From positions 1-17,885 of the forward strand of contig JAEXBW010000056.1 in assembly GCA_023393825.1 (NCBI GenBank): 17,885 bases of DNA, given 5' to 3'. Position 1 is the first letter of the stretch. The number at the start of each line of letters is the position of its first letter. The notes beneath the pieces are model-generated. The model saw nothing but the letters and a program-made list of their open reading frames with translations. It did no database searches and was not told the origin of the DNA. A program made the translations under genes and the position numbers. Shown here in pieces: positions 1-6,180 of the stretch. This DNA comes from Elusimicrobiota bacterium. Lineage in GTDB: Bacteria > Elusimicrobiota > Elusimicrobia > Elusimicrobiales > Elusimicrobiaceae.

Positions 1-17
1 TCCTCTTTAAAACTTTA

Positions 18-53
18 CCCTTGAACTTTACTGCTTCAAACTAAGTTCAAGGG
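18..53 (-). terminator. Hairpin downstream of gcvH (possible terminator or attenuator)
   Basis: An 11-bp perfect inverted repeat (CCCTTGAACTT at 18-28 and AAGTTCAAGGG at 43-53) with a 14-nt loop lies 24 bp past the gcvH stop. Leftward, the sequence after the stem is A/T-rich but lacks a clean run of T, so it is not a textbook intrinsic terminator. It may be a weak terminator, an mRNA 3'-end stabiliser or an intercistronic hairpin before a following gcvP-type gene. Confidence 0.45.
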
Positions 54-77
54 CAAAGGTAAAACTGAAACTTAAAA

Positions 78-452
78 TTAAAGCGTAGCTTTATAATCCG
101 CAAAAGATAAAAGCTGGGCAGCTTCCGACGGATTGGATATTTTAATTTTAAACAACCAGCCTTCCGCGTGCGGCGCTCTGTTAACTAAAGCGGGGTCTGC
201 GGCGACTTCGTTATTAACTTCCGCAACTTCGCCCGAAAGAGGCGCAAAGAAATCCGAGGCGGATTTAACTGATTCTATTACCGCGCATCTTTGGCCAGCT
301 TCCACTTTTTGACCGACTTTGGGAAGTTCCACAAATACGATATCGCTGATTTCGTGCTGGGCGTGGTCGCTGATACCGAATACGGCAGTATCTCCGTCAA
401 TAAAGGCCCATTCGTGGGTTTTGGAAAATTTGCAATTTTCTTGATTGTACAT
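78..452 (-). CDS. gcvH: Glycine cleavage system H protein (lipoyl carrier)
   Basis: Cytosolic 124-aa lipoyl-carrier protein that shuttles the aminomethyl group from the P protein (glycine decarboxylase) to the T protein, and is reoxidised by the L protein. The family signature is clear: an N-terminal KTHEW stretch, and the lipoylation site ESVKSASD with Lys63 as the expected lipoyl-lysine, followed by the LSGEVAEVN turn. Length is normal for bacterial GcvH (about 125-130 aa). The ATG at 452 is preceded by a good ribosome-binding site (GAGAGGTG). It lies 15 nt downstream of the gcvT stop, so the two genes are almost certainly cotranscribed. gcvP is not in the window and would be expected just beyond the left edge. 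Confidence 0.97.
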   Translation of the reverse strand: MYNQENCKFSKTHEWAFIDGDTAVFGISDHAQHEISDIVFVELPKVGQKVEAGQRCAVIESVKSASDFFAPLSGEVAEVNNEVAADPALVNRAPHAEGWLFKIKISNPSEAAQLLSFADYKATL

Positions 453-467
453 TTTACACCTCTCGCT

Positions 468-1547
468 TTAAACTCTATTTTTATAAAACGGCATCTTTAC
501 AACTTTTGCGGGTATTTTATTGCCGCGAACTTCAATTTCCACGGTGTCGCCTTCCTTTAAGGAAGAAGGCGCGTATCCCGCGCAAATACACTTAAACAAA
601 GGGGAATAGGTTGCGCTGGTAAGCTTGCCAACCTGCTGCCCGTCTTTGTAAATAAGGCAGCCTTCTCTGGCAATGCCCGCGCCTGTAAGTACAAAGCCCG
701 TCCATTTTTCCGCCACGCCCTGCTGCTTTTGCAGAGCCATAATATCTTTACCTATAAAATTTTCTTCTTTGGCAAGTTTAACAACCCACCCGCAGGAAGC
801 CTGATAAGGCGTTTTGCTCTCGTCCATATCACTGCCCGAAAGTAAGTAACCCGCCTCCAGCCTTAATACATCTCTCGCGCCAAGACCGCAGGGTTTAAAA
901 CCGTTGGCAATAGCCCAGTTAAAAAGTTTTATTATGGTCGGTGCGCTGCCCATAATTTCCACGCCGTCTTCGCCCGTGTAGCCCGTGCGCGTGATATAGC
1001 AGTCTTCACCAAAAATCTGTTTGCTTTTAATGTTAAAGCGCGGCAAGGCTTTTATATCCGCGTCCAAGGCTTCCAAAATATCCAAGCTTTTGGGGCCTTG
1101 CAGGGCGACCATGCTGTAATCGTCGGAAGCGTCGGTAACTTTTACGTTAAAACCTTTGCTTTGTTCTTTAAACCATTTAACATCTTTCTCGCGCGTGGCG
1201 GAGTTTATTACAACTAAAAACTTTTCGGGCGTAAGGCAAAAGGCGATAACATCGTCTATAATGCCGCCGTTATTATTAAGCACATGGGCATACGCGCCTG
1301 CAGCGGGAATTGTTTTAAAATTATTGGTTGTTACCGTCTGCAAAAACTTATGGGCGTCAGGCCCTTCAAAGAACACCTGGCCCATGTGGGAAACATCAAA
1401 AACGCCTGCGGCTTCGCGCACGGCCTTGTGTTCGGATATAATACTTTCGTACTGTACGGGCAAAAGCCACCCGTGGAAGTCTACAATTTTACCGCCCGCG
1501 GCTAAGCAGGCGTCGTAAAGAGCTGTTTTTTTAAGTGTGTGTTCCAT
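468..1547 (-). CDS. gcvT: Glycine cleavage system T protein (aminomethyltransferase)
   Basis: Cytosolic, tetrahydrofolate-dependent aminomethyltransferase of 359 aa. It releases ammonia from the aminomethyl-lipoyl group on GcvH and makes 5,10-methylene-THF. The start LKKTALYDACLAAGGKIVDF, the folate/catalytic segment GGIIDDVIAF (Asp98/Asp99; one is the family's catalytic Asp), GYTGEDGVEI and LGARDVLRLEAGY are classic GcvT motifs, and the length is typical. The ATG at 1547 matches the family N-terminus. No Shine-Dalgarno is visible before it. Instead a TATAAT lies exactly 6 nt upstream, compatible with a leaderless transcript. Only 24 bp separate it from the upstream amidase stop, so there is no room for a glycine riboswitch. 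Read-through from the amidase operon remains possible, as no terminator is seen between them. Confidence 0.97.
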   Translation of the reverse strand: MEHTLKKTALYDACLAAGGKIVDFHGWLLPVQYESIISEHKAVREAAGVFDVSHMGQVFFEGPDAHKFLQTVTTNNFKTIPAAGAYAHVLNNNGGIIDDVIAFCLTPEKFLVVINSATREKDVKWFKEQSKGFNVKVTDASDDYSMVALQGPKSLDILEALDADIKALPRFNIKSKQIFGEDCYITRTGYTGEDGVEIMGSAPTIIKLFNWAIANGFKPCGLGARDVLRLEAGYLLSGSDMDESKTPYQASCGWVVKLAKEENFIGKDIMALQKQQGVAEKWTGFVLTGAGIAREGCLIYKDGQQVGKLTSATYSPLFKCICAGYAPSSLKEGDTVEIEVRGNKIPAKVVKMPFYKNRV

Positions 1548-1553
1548 AAAGTC

Positions 1554-1559
1554 ATTATA
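1554..1559 (-). promoter_or_regulatory. Candidate leaderless -10 element for gcvT
   Basis: On the minus strand TATAAT is followed by GACTTT and then the gcvT ATG, which puts the expected transcription start on or next to the A of the start codon. No Shine-Dalgarno is present. The best -35 candidate (CTGGAA, about 16 bp upstream, inside the amidase 3' end) matches the consensus at only three positions, so the call rests on the -10 and its spacing. Confidence 0.4.
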
Positions 1560-1571
1560 TAATATTACTTC

Positions 1572-3254
1572 TCAGTTCCAGCCTTCCGCAGAGGCATAGG
1601 AAACTATGCCGTCTTTAATGTAGTCGGCAATTTTATTTTGCACGGAAGAGGAGTTAAGTTTTTTTCTGTCATCGGTGTTGCTTAGGTATCCCATTTCCAC
1701 CAAAACCGCGGGGATTTGCACGCCCTTTAAAACATAAAAATTAGCTTGTTTTATGCTATTTTCGTAAACTTTGATACCCACTGATTTACTACGCTCCGCC
1801 ACAGAATTGCGGATATGGCCCGCAAGTTTGGAGCTTTCGTTAATATTCTCGTTAGTGGCAAGGGATTTTAAAAGTAAATCTGCAAAGCTTACCTTTGCGT
1901 GTTCCTGCCCGTCGTATTTTAACGCCTCGTTTTCCAGCGCGGCGGTTTCGGCCGCTTCCGCGTCGGAGGCTTTATCGGAACGGAAGTAAACCTCAAAACC
2001 GTTGGCAGACGTGCGGCGCGCGGCATTGGAGTGGATTGAAACAAATATATCCGCATTAAAATCGTTCGCCAAGACAGGCCTGTCGCCCAGCGGGATAAAG
2101 GTGTCGTCATTGCGCGACATTTTTACGTCAAACATTTTTTCTTTAACCAATAAATCGTAAAGACGTTTGGCCACCTTAAGGTTGATGTCTTTTTCCCTTA
2201 CACCCTTGCGGGTTGCGCCCGTGTCTTTGCCGCCATGCCCCGGGTCTATAAGCACGCGCGCCTTGCGCAGCTTTTTAGACGGGCGTTTGTCTATCGTAAC
2301 AACGCTTGATGGCAAAGCCTTTATAACCGTTACCGCCTCTCCCGATTCTATGGCGGAATTTTGCTCCGTCACGGGCAGGCCAGAAAAGAAGTCGTCGCCA
2401 GCCGTCACTTCAGCCGTTTGGGCAGCGTCGCTTGTAATGCTTGGCGATGGCAGAGTAGAAGGTTTTTGCTCCGCGGAAATTGTTTGCAAATCCTGCGTAG
2501 GAGGCAATACGGGTGAAGGTTTTTCTATCTTTTTATCAGATGCCGCAATAAAAAGTTTATCCCCCTGTTCGTAAACATCCCAAAAAGAGGCTTCCTTAGA
2601 AAGTAAAATATTTATTGTGACGCCGTCGTAATTCTGGCTTATCTTTAAGTATTTTATATATTTACTTGTTTTTTCTTCTGTTTCTTCCCGCTTGACGACA
2701 GCTTTGGGAATAAAAATATTTATTCTTTTATTATCTGTTGTTTTAAGATCTCTGTTTAAAGAGCCTTTTTGTTTAAAAATAATTGTTGCGGCCGAGTCGG
2801 TAAAATCTTTTGAGGTAAGCTCCAGATTAAAAGGTTTTTCCACAATAATTTTGCCCTGCTCAAAAGAAACATCCATGCCGCCCGCGGCAGCGCCCGCACC
2901 GCCCGTCGTAAAAAAACTTATGGGAGCGTACAACACGGAACCTTTTGCAAAAGCGGCGGAACTTAAAGTTTGTTCTTTACCGTTAACGGGGGCGGAAGCG
3001 GAGCCGTCGCGCAGCACGCAAAAAAAGCCGTCTTTGCCGCGCACATTTAACTGGCCCGAACGACCAAACCAGCTGGTTTGAAGCTTTAATATTTTTGCCA
3101 GTTCGGGTACAGACACAAAAGTTTCCCCGTTTTGATAGACGGTGGATATAAAACCTTTATCTTTACCCAAAACTTCTATGGCGGCCCTTTCCTGCGCAAA
3201 GCAGGAAGAGGCGATAAAAAATGTAAGACAGTAAAAAATAATTTTTTTAAGCAT
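1572..3254 (-). CDS. Exported N-acetylmuramoyl-L-alanine amidase (Amidase_3 family, AmiC-like)
   Basis: Periplasmic zinc amidase of 560 aa that cleaves the bond between N-acetylmuramic acid and the L-Ala of the peptide stem. A signal peptide (residues 1-20, cleavage likely CFA|QE) is followed by a domain resembling copper-amine-oxidase-N/stalk folds (about 25-115), an AMIN-like beta-rich domain (about 143-240) that may bind the wall or envelope, a Ser/Pro/Thr/Ala-rich linker (about 243-325) and the catalytic domain (about 330-555). Zinc ligands and catalytic residues are recognisable: His340 in IDPGHGGKDTGA, Glu354 in REKDINL, His408 in VSIHSNAA and Glu520 in VLVEMGYLSN. The 110-residue catalytic insert (about 415-500) is helical-looking and may carry the autoinhibitory helix known in AmiB/AmiC. 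The start codon overlaps the end of the metallopeptidase gene by 8 bp, implying translational coupling. Confidence 0.93.
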   Translation of the reverse strand: MLKKIIFYCLTFFIASSCFAQERAAIEVLGKDKGFISTVYQNGETFVSVPELAKILKLQTSWFGRSGQLNVRGKDGFFCVLRDGSASAPVNGKEQTLSSAAFAKGSVLYAPISFFTTGGAGAAAGGMDVSFEQGKIIVEKPFNLELTSKDFTDSAATIIFKQKGSLNRDLKTTDNKRINIFIPKAVVKREETEEKTSKYIKYLKISQNYDGVTINILLSKEASFWDVYEQGDKLFIAASDKKIEKPSPVLPPTQDLQTISAEQKPSTLPSPSITSDAAQTAEVTAGDDFFSGLPVTEQNSAIESGEAVTVIKALPSSVVTIDKRPSKKLRKARVLIDPGHGGKDTGATRKGVREKDINLKVAKRLYDLLVKEKMFDVKMSRNDDTFIPLGDRPVLANDFNADIFVSIHSNAARRTSANGFEVYFRSDKASDAEAAETAALENEALKYDGQEHAKVSFADLLLKSLATNENINESSKLAGHIRNSVAERSKSVGIKVYENSIKQANFYVLKGVQIPAVLVEMGYLSNTDDRKKLNSSSVQNKIADYIKDGIVSYASAEGWN

Positions 3255-3891
3255 CGGCAGAGATCTCCGCAGCGGGTGGTATATATTTTAAATCGGCATC
3301 AGCCATAATGGCATAGCGGTTATTATTAAGCCATTTGCGGTGTTCTTTATAGTCGGGAGAGTAAACCGCAACGGTGGCCCAGTAATCCGTGCCGTGGTTA
3401 AAGTGTATAAGGTGGGCAAGTTCGTGGACGATAAGATAATCAATAATAATTTTGGGCATTTTTATAATGCGGTAAGAGAAGTTAAGATTATGCTTTTGAG
3501 AGCAGCTTGCCCACATAGTCTTTTGGTCTTTTATGACGATATTATTAAATTCCACACCTATCTTTTGCGCCCATTCTTTAACTTTGGCGGGCAAGAATTG
3601 CTTGGCTTGCTCGTGCAGCCAGCCTTCCGCCAGAGAGGAAATATTTTCCTGCGCATTATTTACGGTTAATACAAGCGCGCCGTCTTCAAGGGTAACCGTG
3701 CTTTTGGTGGCGGCGGGGTTAAGGACTATTTTTGTTTCCAATAAATCGCCCATATAAAGCACTTTGCCGCTTTGCTCCGCAGAGGAAGCTGCTGCCTCCC
3801 GCGAGGCAAAGACTTCGGGCAAATCACTTTTAAGTTTTTCTATAAAAAGCTTAACATCGCTTATGGTAGTTTCTATATCAATATCGGGCAT
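3247..3891 (-). CDS. YgjP-like zinc metallopeptidase (DUF45/M48-like)
   Basis: Predicted cytosolic 214-aa zinc metalloprotease of the YgjP/DUF45 (WLM-like) family. The diagnostic C-terminal half is present: MWASCSQKHNLNFSYRI, then the zinc motif HELAH (His156, Glu157, His160) with the third ligand likely His166 in HFNHG, then the conserved DYKEHRKWL tail. The N-terminal about 80 residues are poorly conserved, as usual in the family. The substrate is unknown. No Shine-Dalgarno precedes the ATG; a TAAAAT box ends 6 nt upstream, again leaderless-like, and only about 30 bp separate it from the preceding pilin terminator. It overlaps the downstream amidase gene by 8 bp, suggesting the two are made together. 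Confidence 0.88.
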   Translation of the reverse strand: MPDIDIETTISDVKLFIEKLKSDLPEVFASREAAASSAEQSGKVLYMGDLLETKIVLNPAATKSTVTLEDGALVLTVNNAQENISSLAEGWLHEQAKQFLPAKVKEWAQKIGVEFNNIVIKDQKTMWASCSQKHNLNFSYRIIKMPKIIIDYLIVHELAHLIHFNHGTDYWATVAVYSPDYKEHRKWLNNNRYAIMADADLKYIPPAAEISADA

Positions 3892-3897
3892 AGCTAT

Positions 3898-3903
3898 ATT
3901 TTA
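3898..3903 (-). promoter_or_regulatory. Candidate leaderless -10 element for the YgjP-like gene
   Basis: TAAAAT on the minus strand followed by ATAGCT and the start ATG: the same TANNNT-6 nt-ATG layout as at gcvT, and no Shine-Dalgarno. A -35 would have to overlap the T-run of the upstream terminator, and no good match to TTGACA is seen there. An alternative is TATAAA a few bases further upstream. Confidence 0.3.
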
Positions 3904-3916
3904 TAAAATTATGCAC

Positions 3917-3946
3917 AAAAAAAAGGAGGCAAAAGCCTCCTTTTTT
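3917..3946 (-). terminator. Intrinsic terminator of the 671-aa pilin-like gene
   Basis: Perfect GGAGGC-TTTT-GCCTCC stem-loop (minus strand) followed by eight T, 21 bp beyond the stop of the pilin-like gene. The flanking A/T runs also pair, so the element could work in both directions. Confidence 0.92.
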
Positions 3947-3967
3947 AAATATCTTTTTTATTCCCCT

Positions 3968-5983
3968 TTATTTACACCTTACAACAACGCCCGTACCCGA
4001 GGAGTTTGAAGCGCTGTAGCGAGTGGGGGAACATTTATGCCAGCAATATTTATATCTGGGATTGGTGCAACCGTTAGTGTTCATGTTTACCAAACATTTA
4101 TCGTTACACGTTGACGATTTGGCATCGCATCTTTGGTTGCAGAAGTCTTGCGGGTCGCCTGAGCAGGTGGGCATAGAGCCGCCGCCGTAGCGATACATCT
4201 TGCCGCCGATTCTTTCCCCGCCCGTCCACCACAGATAAGCGTCTTCCGGGTCGCCGCCGCCATTGCTGCCGCCTTTTCTCTTCTGTAAAGAGCCGCCTAT
4301 ATAAAACTCGTAAGAGATTACATACTGCGGATTATCTCTCTTGCCGTTGACATTGTCGCAGCCCTGTTGAACATCAAAAGAACCCTCGTAATAGCAATCT
4401 TCTTTGTTATTCTCTCCGCAAGCAGTTCTCCAGCTAAAGCCATCGGGGCAATAGTGGCAGTTTACAAGAACGCCTATGTTAACTTTTTCGGCCTTAAATT
4501 TAGGTTTGCATTCCCCGTTAACAAGGGTAAAGTTCTTTTCCGTGCAGGAGCAGGAGCATTTTTTGCTATCCCATTTGCCTTTGGAAGAAGTACATTTTGT
4601 TGCTGCTGCGGTATCGGAACATACACAGCCCGACGCGGCATCCCACGTCTTGCCAGTGCCGCAAGAACAGGCACAGCTTGCGTGGTTCCACGAACCGCCA
4701 CCGTTTGTACAAAGTGTTTTATCGGCCGCATTTGTACATTCACAACCGTTTGCAACGCTCCATGTTTTAGTTGAGCCGCAATCACAGGCGCAAGCTTTGC
4801 CGCCGTCCCATGTACCCATACTGCTTTCGCATAAACTCTTGGGGCTTTCGTCGCAGGTTTTTGATTTACAGCAAGAACCGTCTTCTGTATAAGAAATTGA
4901 TGTATCTCTCTCTTCTCCGTCCGCGCAAGTAGCGGGACACGCTGTTTTGGCTATGCAACATTCGCCTTGTTCGGTATAGTTAACCGAGGGGTTTCTCTTT
5001 TTACCAGCTTCGCAGGTGGCAGGGCAAGCAGATTGTGCCGTGCAGCAGGAACCGTCTTCGCTGTAGCTTATGCTTGTATCACGCTTTTGGCCCGTAGGGC
5101 AACTTGCGGGACACGCCGTCTTGGCTACGCAGCATGCGCCGTCTTCTTGATTTGCTACAGCCGTATCACGCTTTTGGCCCGCAGGACAGCTGGCGGGACA
5201 CGGCGTTTTTCCGCCTGTGCATGCACTCCAAACTCCGCAGGTGCCGCCGCTACAGTCCGCAGTGCAGCTTCTTGTTCTTGTACCGCCCTCTGAGCATGCT
5301 TCGCTTATAGGGTATTTAAGATAGGGCGCGCCGCAACTGCCTGTCCATACCGCTCCGCCGCAGCTTGATGTGCTTGTTTCCGTTCCACACCCGCTGGTGC
5401 ACGGTCTTGATTCTCCGCCGCCGTAAGGGTCAAAACATTTGCCGCCTTGATTGCAGCCGCGGAAACATTTACATTCGCAAGTGTTTTCGTCTAAAGTTTC
5501 CCCGTTTGAACAGGTTTTATTTCCGCAATTACATACATCTTGCGACGTACCTATTATATTGCCGAAACTGCTGCATATATCGCCCGTGCAGCCAAGCCCG
5601 CTGCGTTCGTAGCTGCTGGAAAAACTGAATATGGATTGTCCGTTTTTTACATAAGATGCCGTCATACAGCTTTTATCGGCATTCAAGCTTATAGTGTAAT
5701 CCTTAACTTTAAGTACAGGGCCCTCAACGCTTTGCTCCTCGCTGCTGGTTATCTGCCCCAAGCCGGCAACCGTTGTGTAGTATGCTTTATCTCTCGCAAA
5801 TTTTTGCAGTTGTTTGCTGCGGACCATTTCCAGAAGATTGATGGCCTCTACAGCGCGCGATTTTGTTATCACTTTTGTGTACATAGGATACACTATCGCA
5901 GCTAAAACCGATATGATAAGTATTACTACGAGTACTTCCGTAAGTGTAAATCCTTTTTTACATTTTGATTTTATTTTGGACAT
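3968..5983 (-). CDS. Giant cysteine-rich type IV pilin-like protein (671 aa)
   Basis: Prepilin-type protein: short basic leader, predicted prepilin peptidase cut G11|F12, mature FTLTE with the canonical Glu at +5, hydrophobic helix to about residue 34, then the pilin stalk helix (KSRAVEAINLLEMV). Ordinary pilins are about 130-200 aa. Here a Cys-rich neck (about 130-220) leads to four tandem 29-residue repeats (262-376, each C-x3-C-x17-CC), three repeats of about 40 residues (382-492, with CxC and KTW motifs) and a C-terminal domain (about 495-671) with LWWTGG. It has 69 Cys. One (Cys8) is in the removed leader, leaving 68 in the mature chain, consistent with full disulfide pairing outside the cytoplasm. 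N-terminal, neck and cap regions are paralogous to the neighbouring 766-aa pilin. The RBS is GGGG 6-7 nt before the ATG. Role (adhesin, minor pilin or pseudopilin tip) is inferred only. Confidence 0.85.
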   Translation of the reverse strand: MSKIKSKCKKGFTLTEVLVVILIISVLAAIVYPMYTKVITKSRAVEAINLLEMVRSKQLQKFARDKAYYTTVAGLGQITSSEEQSVEGPVLKVKDYTISLNADKSCMTASYVKNGQSIFSFSSSYERSGLGCTGDICSSFGNIIGTSQDVCNCGNKTCSNGETLDENTCECKCFRGCNQGGKCFDPYGGGESRPCTSGCGTETSTSSCGGAVWTGSCGAPYLKYPISEACSEGGTRTRSCTADCSGGTCGVWSACTGGKTPCPASCPAGQKRDTAVANQEDGACCVAKTACPASCPTGQKRDTSISYSEDGSCCTAQSACPATCEAGKKRNPSVNYTEQGECCIAKTACPATCADGEERDTSISYTEDGSCCKSKTCDESPKSLCESSMGTWDGGKACACDCGSTKTWSVANGCECTNAADKTLCTNGGGSWNHASCACSCGTGKTWDAASGCVCSDTAAATKCTSSKGKWDSKKCSCSCTEKNFTLVNGECKPKFKAEKVNIGVLVNCHYCPDGFSWRTACGENNKEDCYYEGSFDVQQGCDNVNGKRDNPQYVISYEFYIGGSLQKRKGGSNGGGDPEDAYLWWTGGERIGGKMYRYGGGSMPTCSGDPQDFCNQRCDAKSSTCNDKCLVNMNTNGCTNPRYKYCWHKCSPTRYSASNSSGTGVVVRCK
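4508..4840 (-). repeat. Three tandem Cys-rich repeats of about 40 aa in the 671-aa pilin
   Basis: Residues 382-492 form three related units beginning KSLCESS, KTLCTNGG and TKCTSSKG. Each has a G-[TSK]-W followed by CxCxC, and the first two continue with G-x-x-K-T-W and GCxC. The third is shorter and more diverged. Confidence 0.75.
4856..5200 (-). repeat. Four tandem 29-aa (87-bp) Cys repeats in the 671-aa pilin
   Basis: Residues 262-376 are four consecutive units of 29, 29, 29 and 28 residues with the pattern CPA[ST]C-x2-G-x2-[RK]... ending in EDG-x-CC. Cysteine positions are invariant (C-x3-C-x17-CC). DNA identity between units is visible, for example the shared TATCACGCTTTTGGCCCG on the plus strand in the first two units, so the array arose by in-frame tandem duplication. 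Confidence 0.9.
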
Positions 5984-6014
5984 AAATACCCCGTACTACT
6001 TTTGATATACGGAT

Positions 6015-6043
6015 ATAATAGTACTTTAACCGTATATTTTCAA
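6015..6043 (-). promoter_or_regulatory. Promoter of the 671-aa pilin-like gene
   Basis: Minus strand TTGAAA (6038-6043), a 17-bp spacer and TATTAT (6015-6020): five of six matches at each box to the housekeeping consensus. The predicted start gives a leader of about 25 nt with a GGGGT ribosome-binding site. The core TAAAGTACTATTATAT is nearly identical to the one upstream of the 766-aa pilin gene. Confidence 0.8.
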
Positions 6044-6082
6044 TGGCTTTTATTAAATAAATACCTTCTCTGCTTTTAAGAC

Positions 6083-6125
6083 GGGCAGATATTGCCCTTC
6101 CCCGCAAAGCATATAATCAGATTAT
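6083..6125. promoter_or_regulatory. Two short dyads upstream of the pilin promoter
   Basis: Between the upstream pilin's terminator and the 671-aa pilin's promoter lie GGGCA-N5-TGCCC (6083-6097) and the perfect dyad ATAATC-A-GATTAT (6113-6125). They sit about 40-85 bp upstream of the -35 and could be operator sites. Neither recurs upstream of the paralogous gene, so support is weak. Confidence 0.2.
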
Positions 6126-6128
6126 TAT

Positions 6129-6160
6129 AAAAAAGCCAGCCTTAAAAAGCCGGCTTTTTT
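6129..6160 (-). terminator. Intrinsic terminator of the 766-aa pilin-like gene
   Basis: Minus strand GCCGGC, an 8-nt loop, then GCTGGC, forming a 6-bp stem with one G-U pair, followed by six T, 20 bp past the pilin stop. Confidence 0.88.
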
Positions 6161-6180
6161 ATTTATAAATCTACACTTAA

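Noticed and set aside
1548..1571. Glycine riboswitch upstream of gcvT
   Set aside because: Only 24 bp separate gcvT from the amidase stop, far too short for a glycine aptamer, and no aptamer-like conserved helices are seen.
4856..5200. CRISPR-like array
   Set aside because: The 87-bp units are contiguous, in frame and protein-coding, with no spacer/repeat alternation.
6015..6060. Sigma-54 promoter for the pilin gene
   Set aside because: No GG-N10-GC (-24/-12) element with flanking TGGCAC/TTGC is present; a clear -35/-10 pair explains the region instead.
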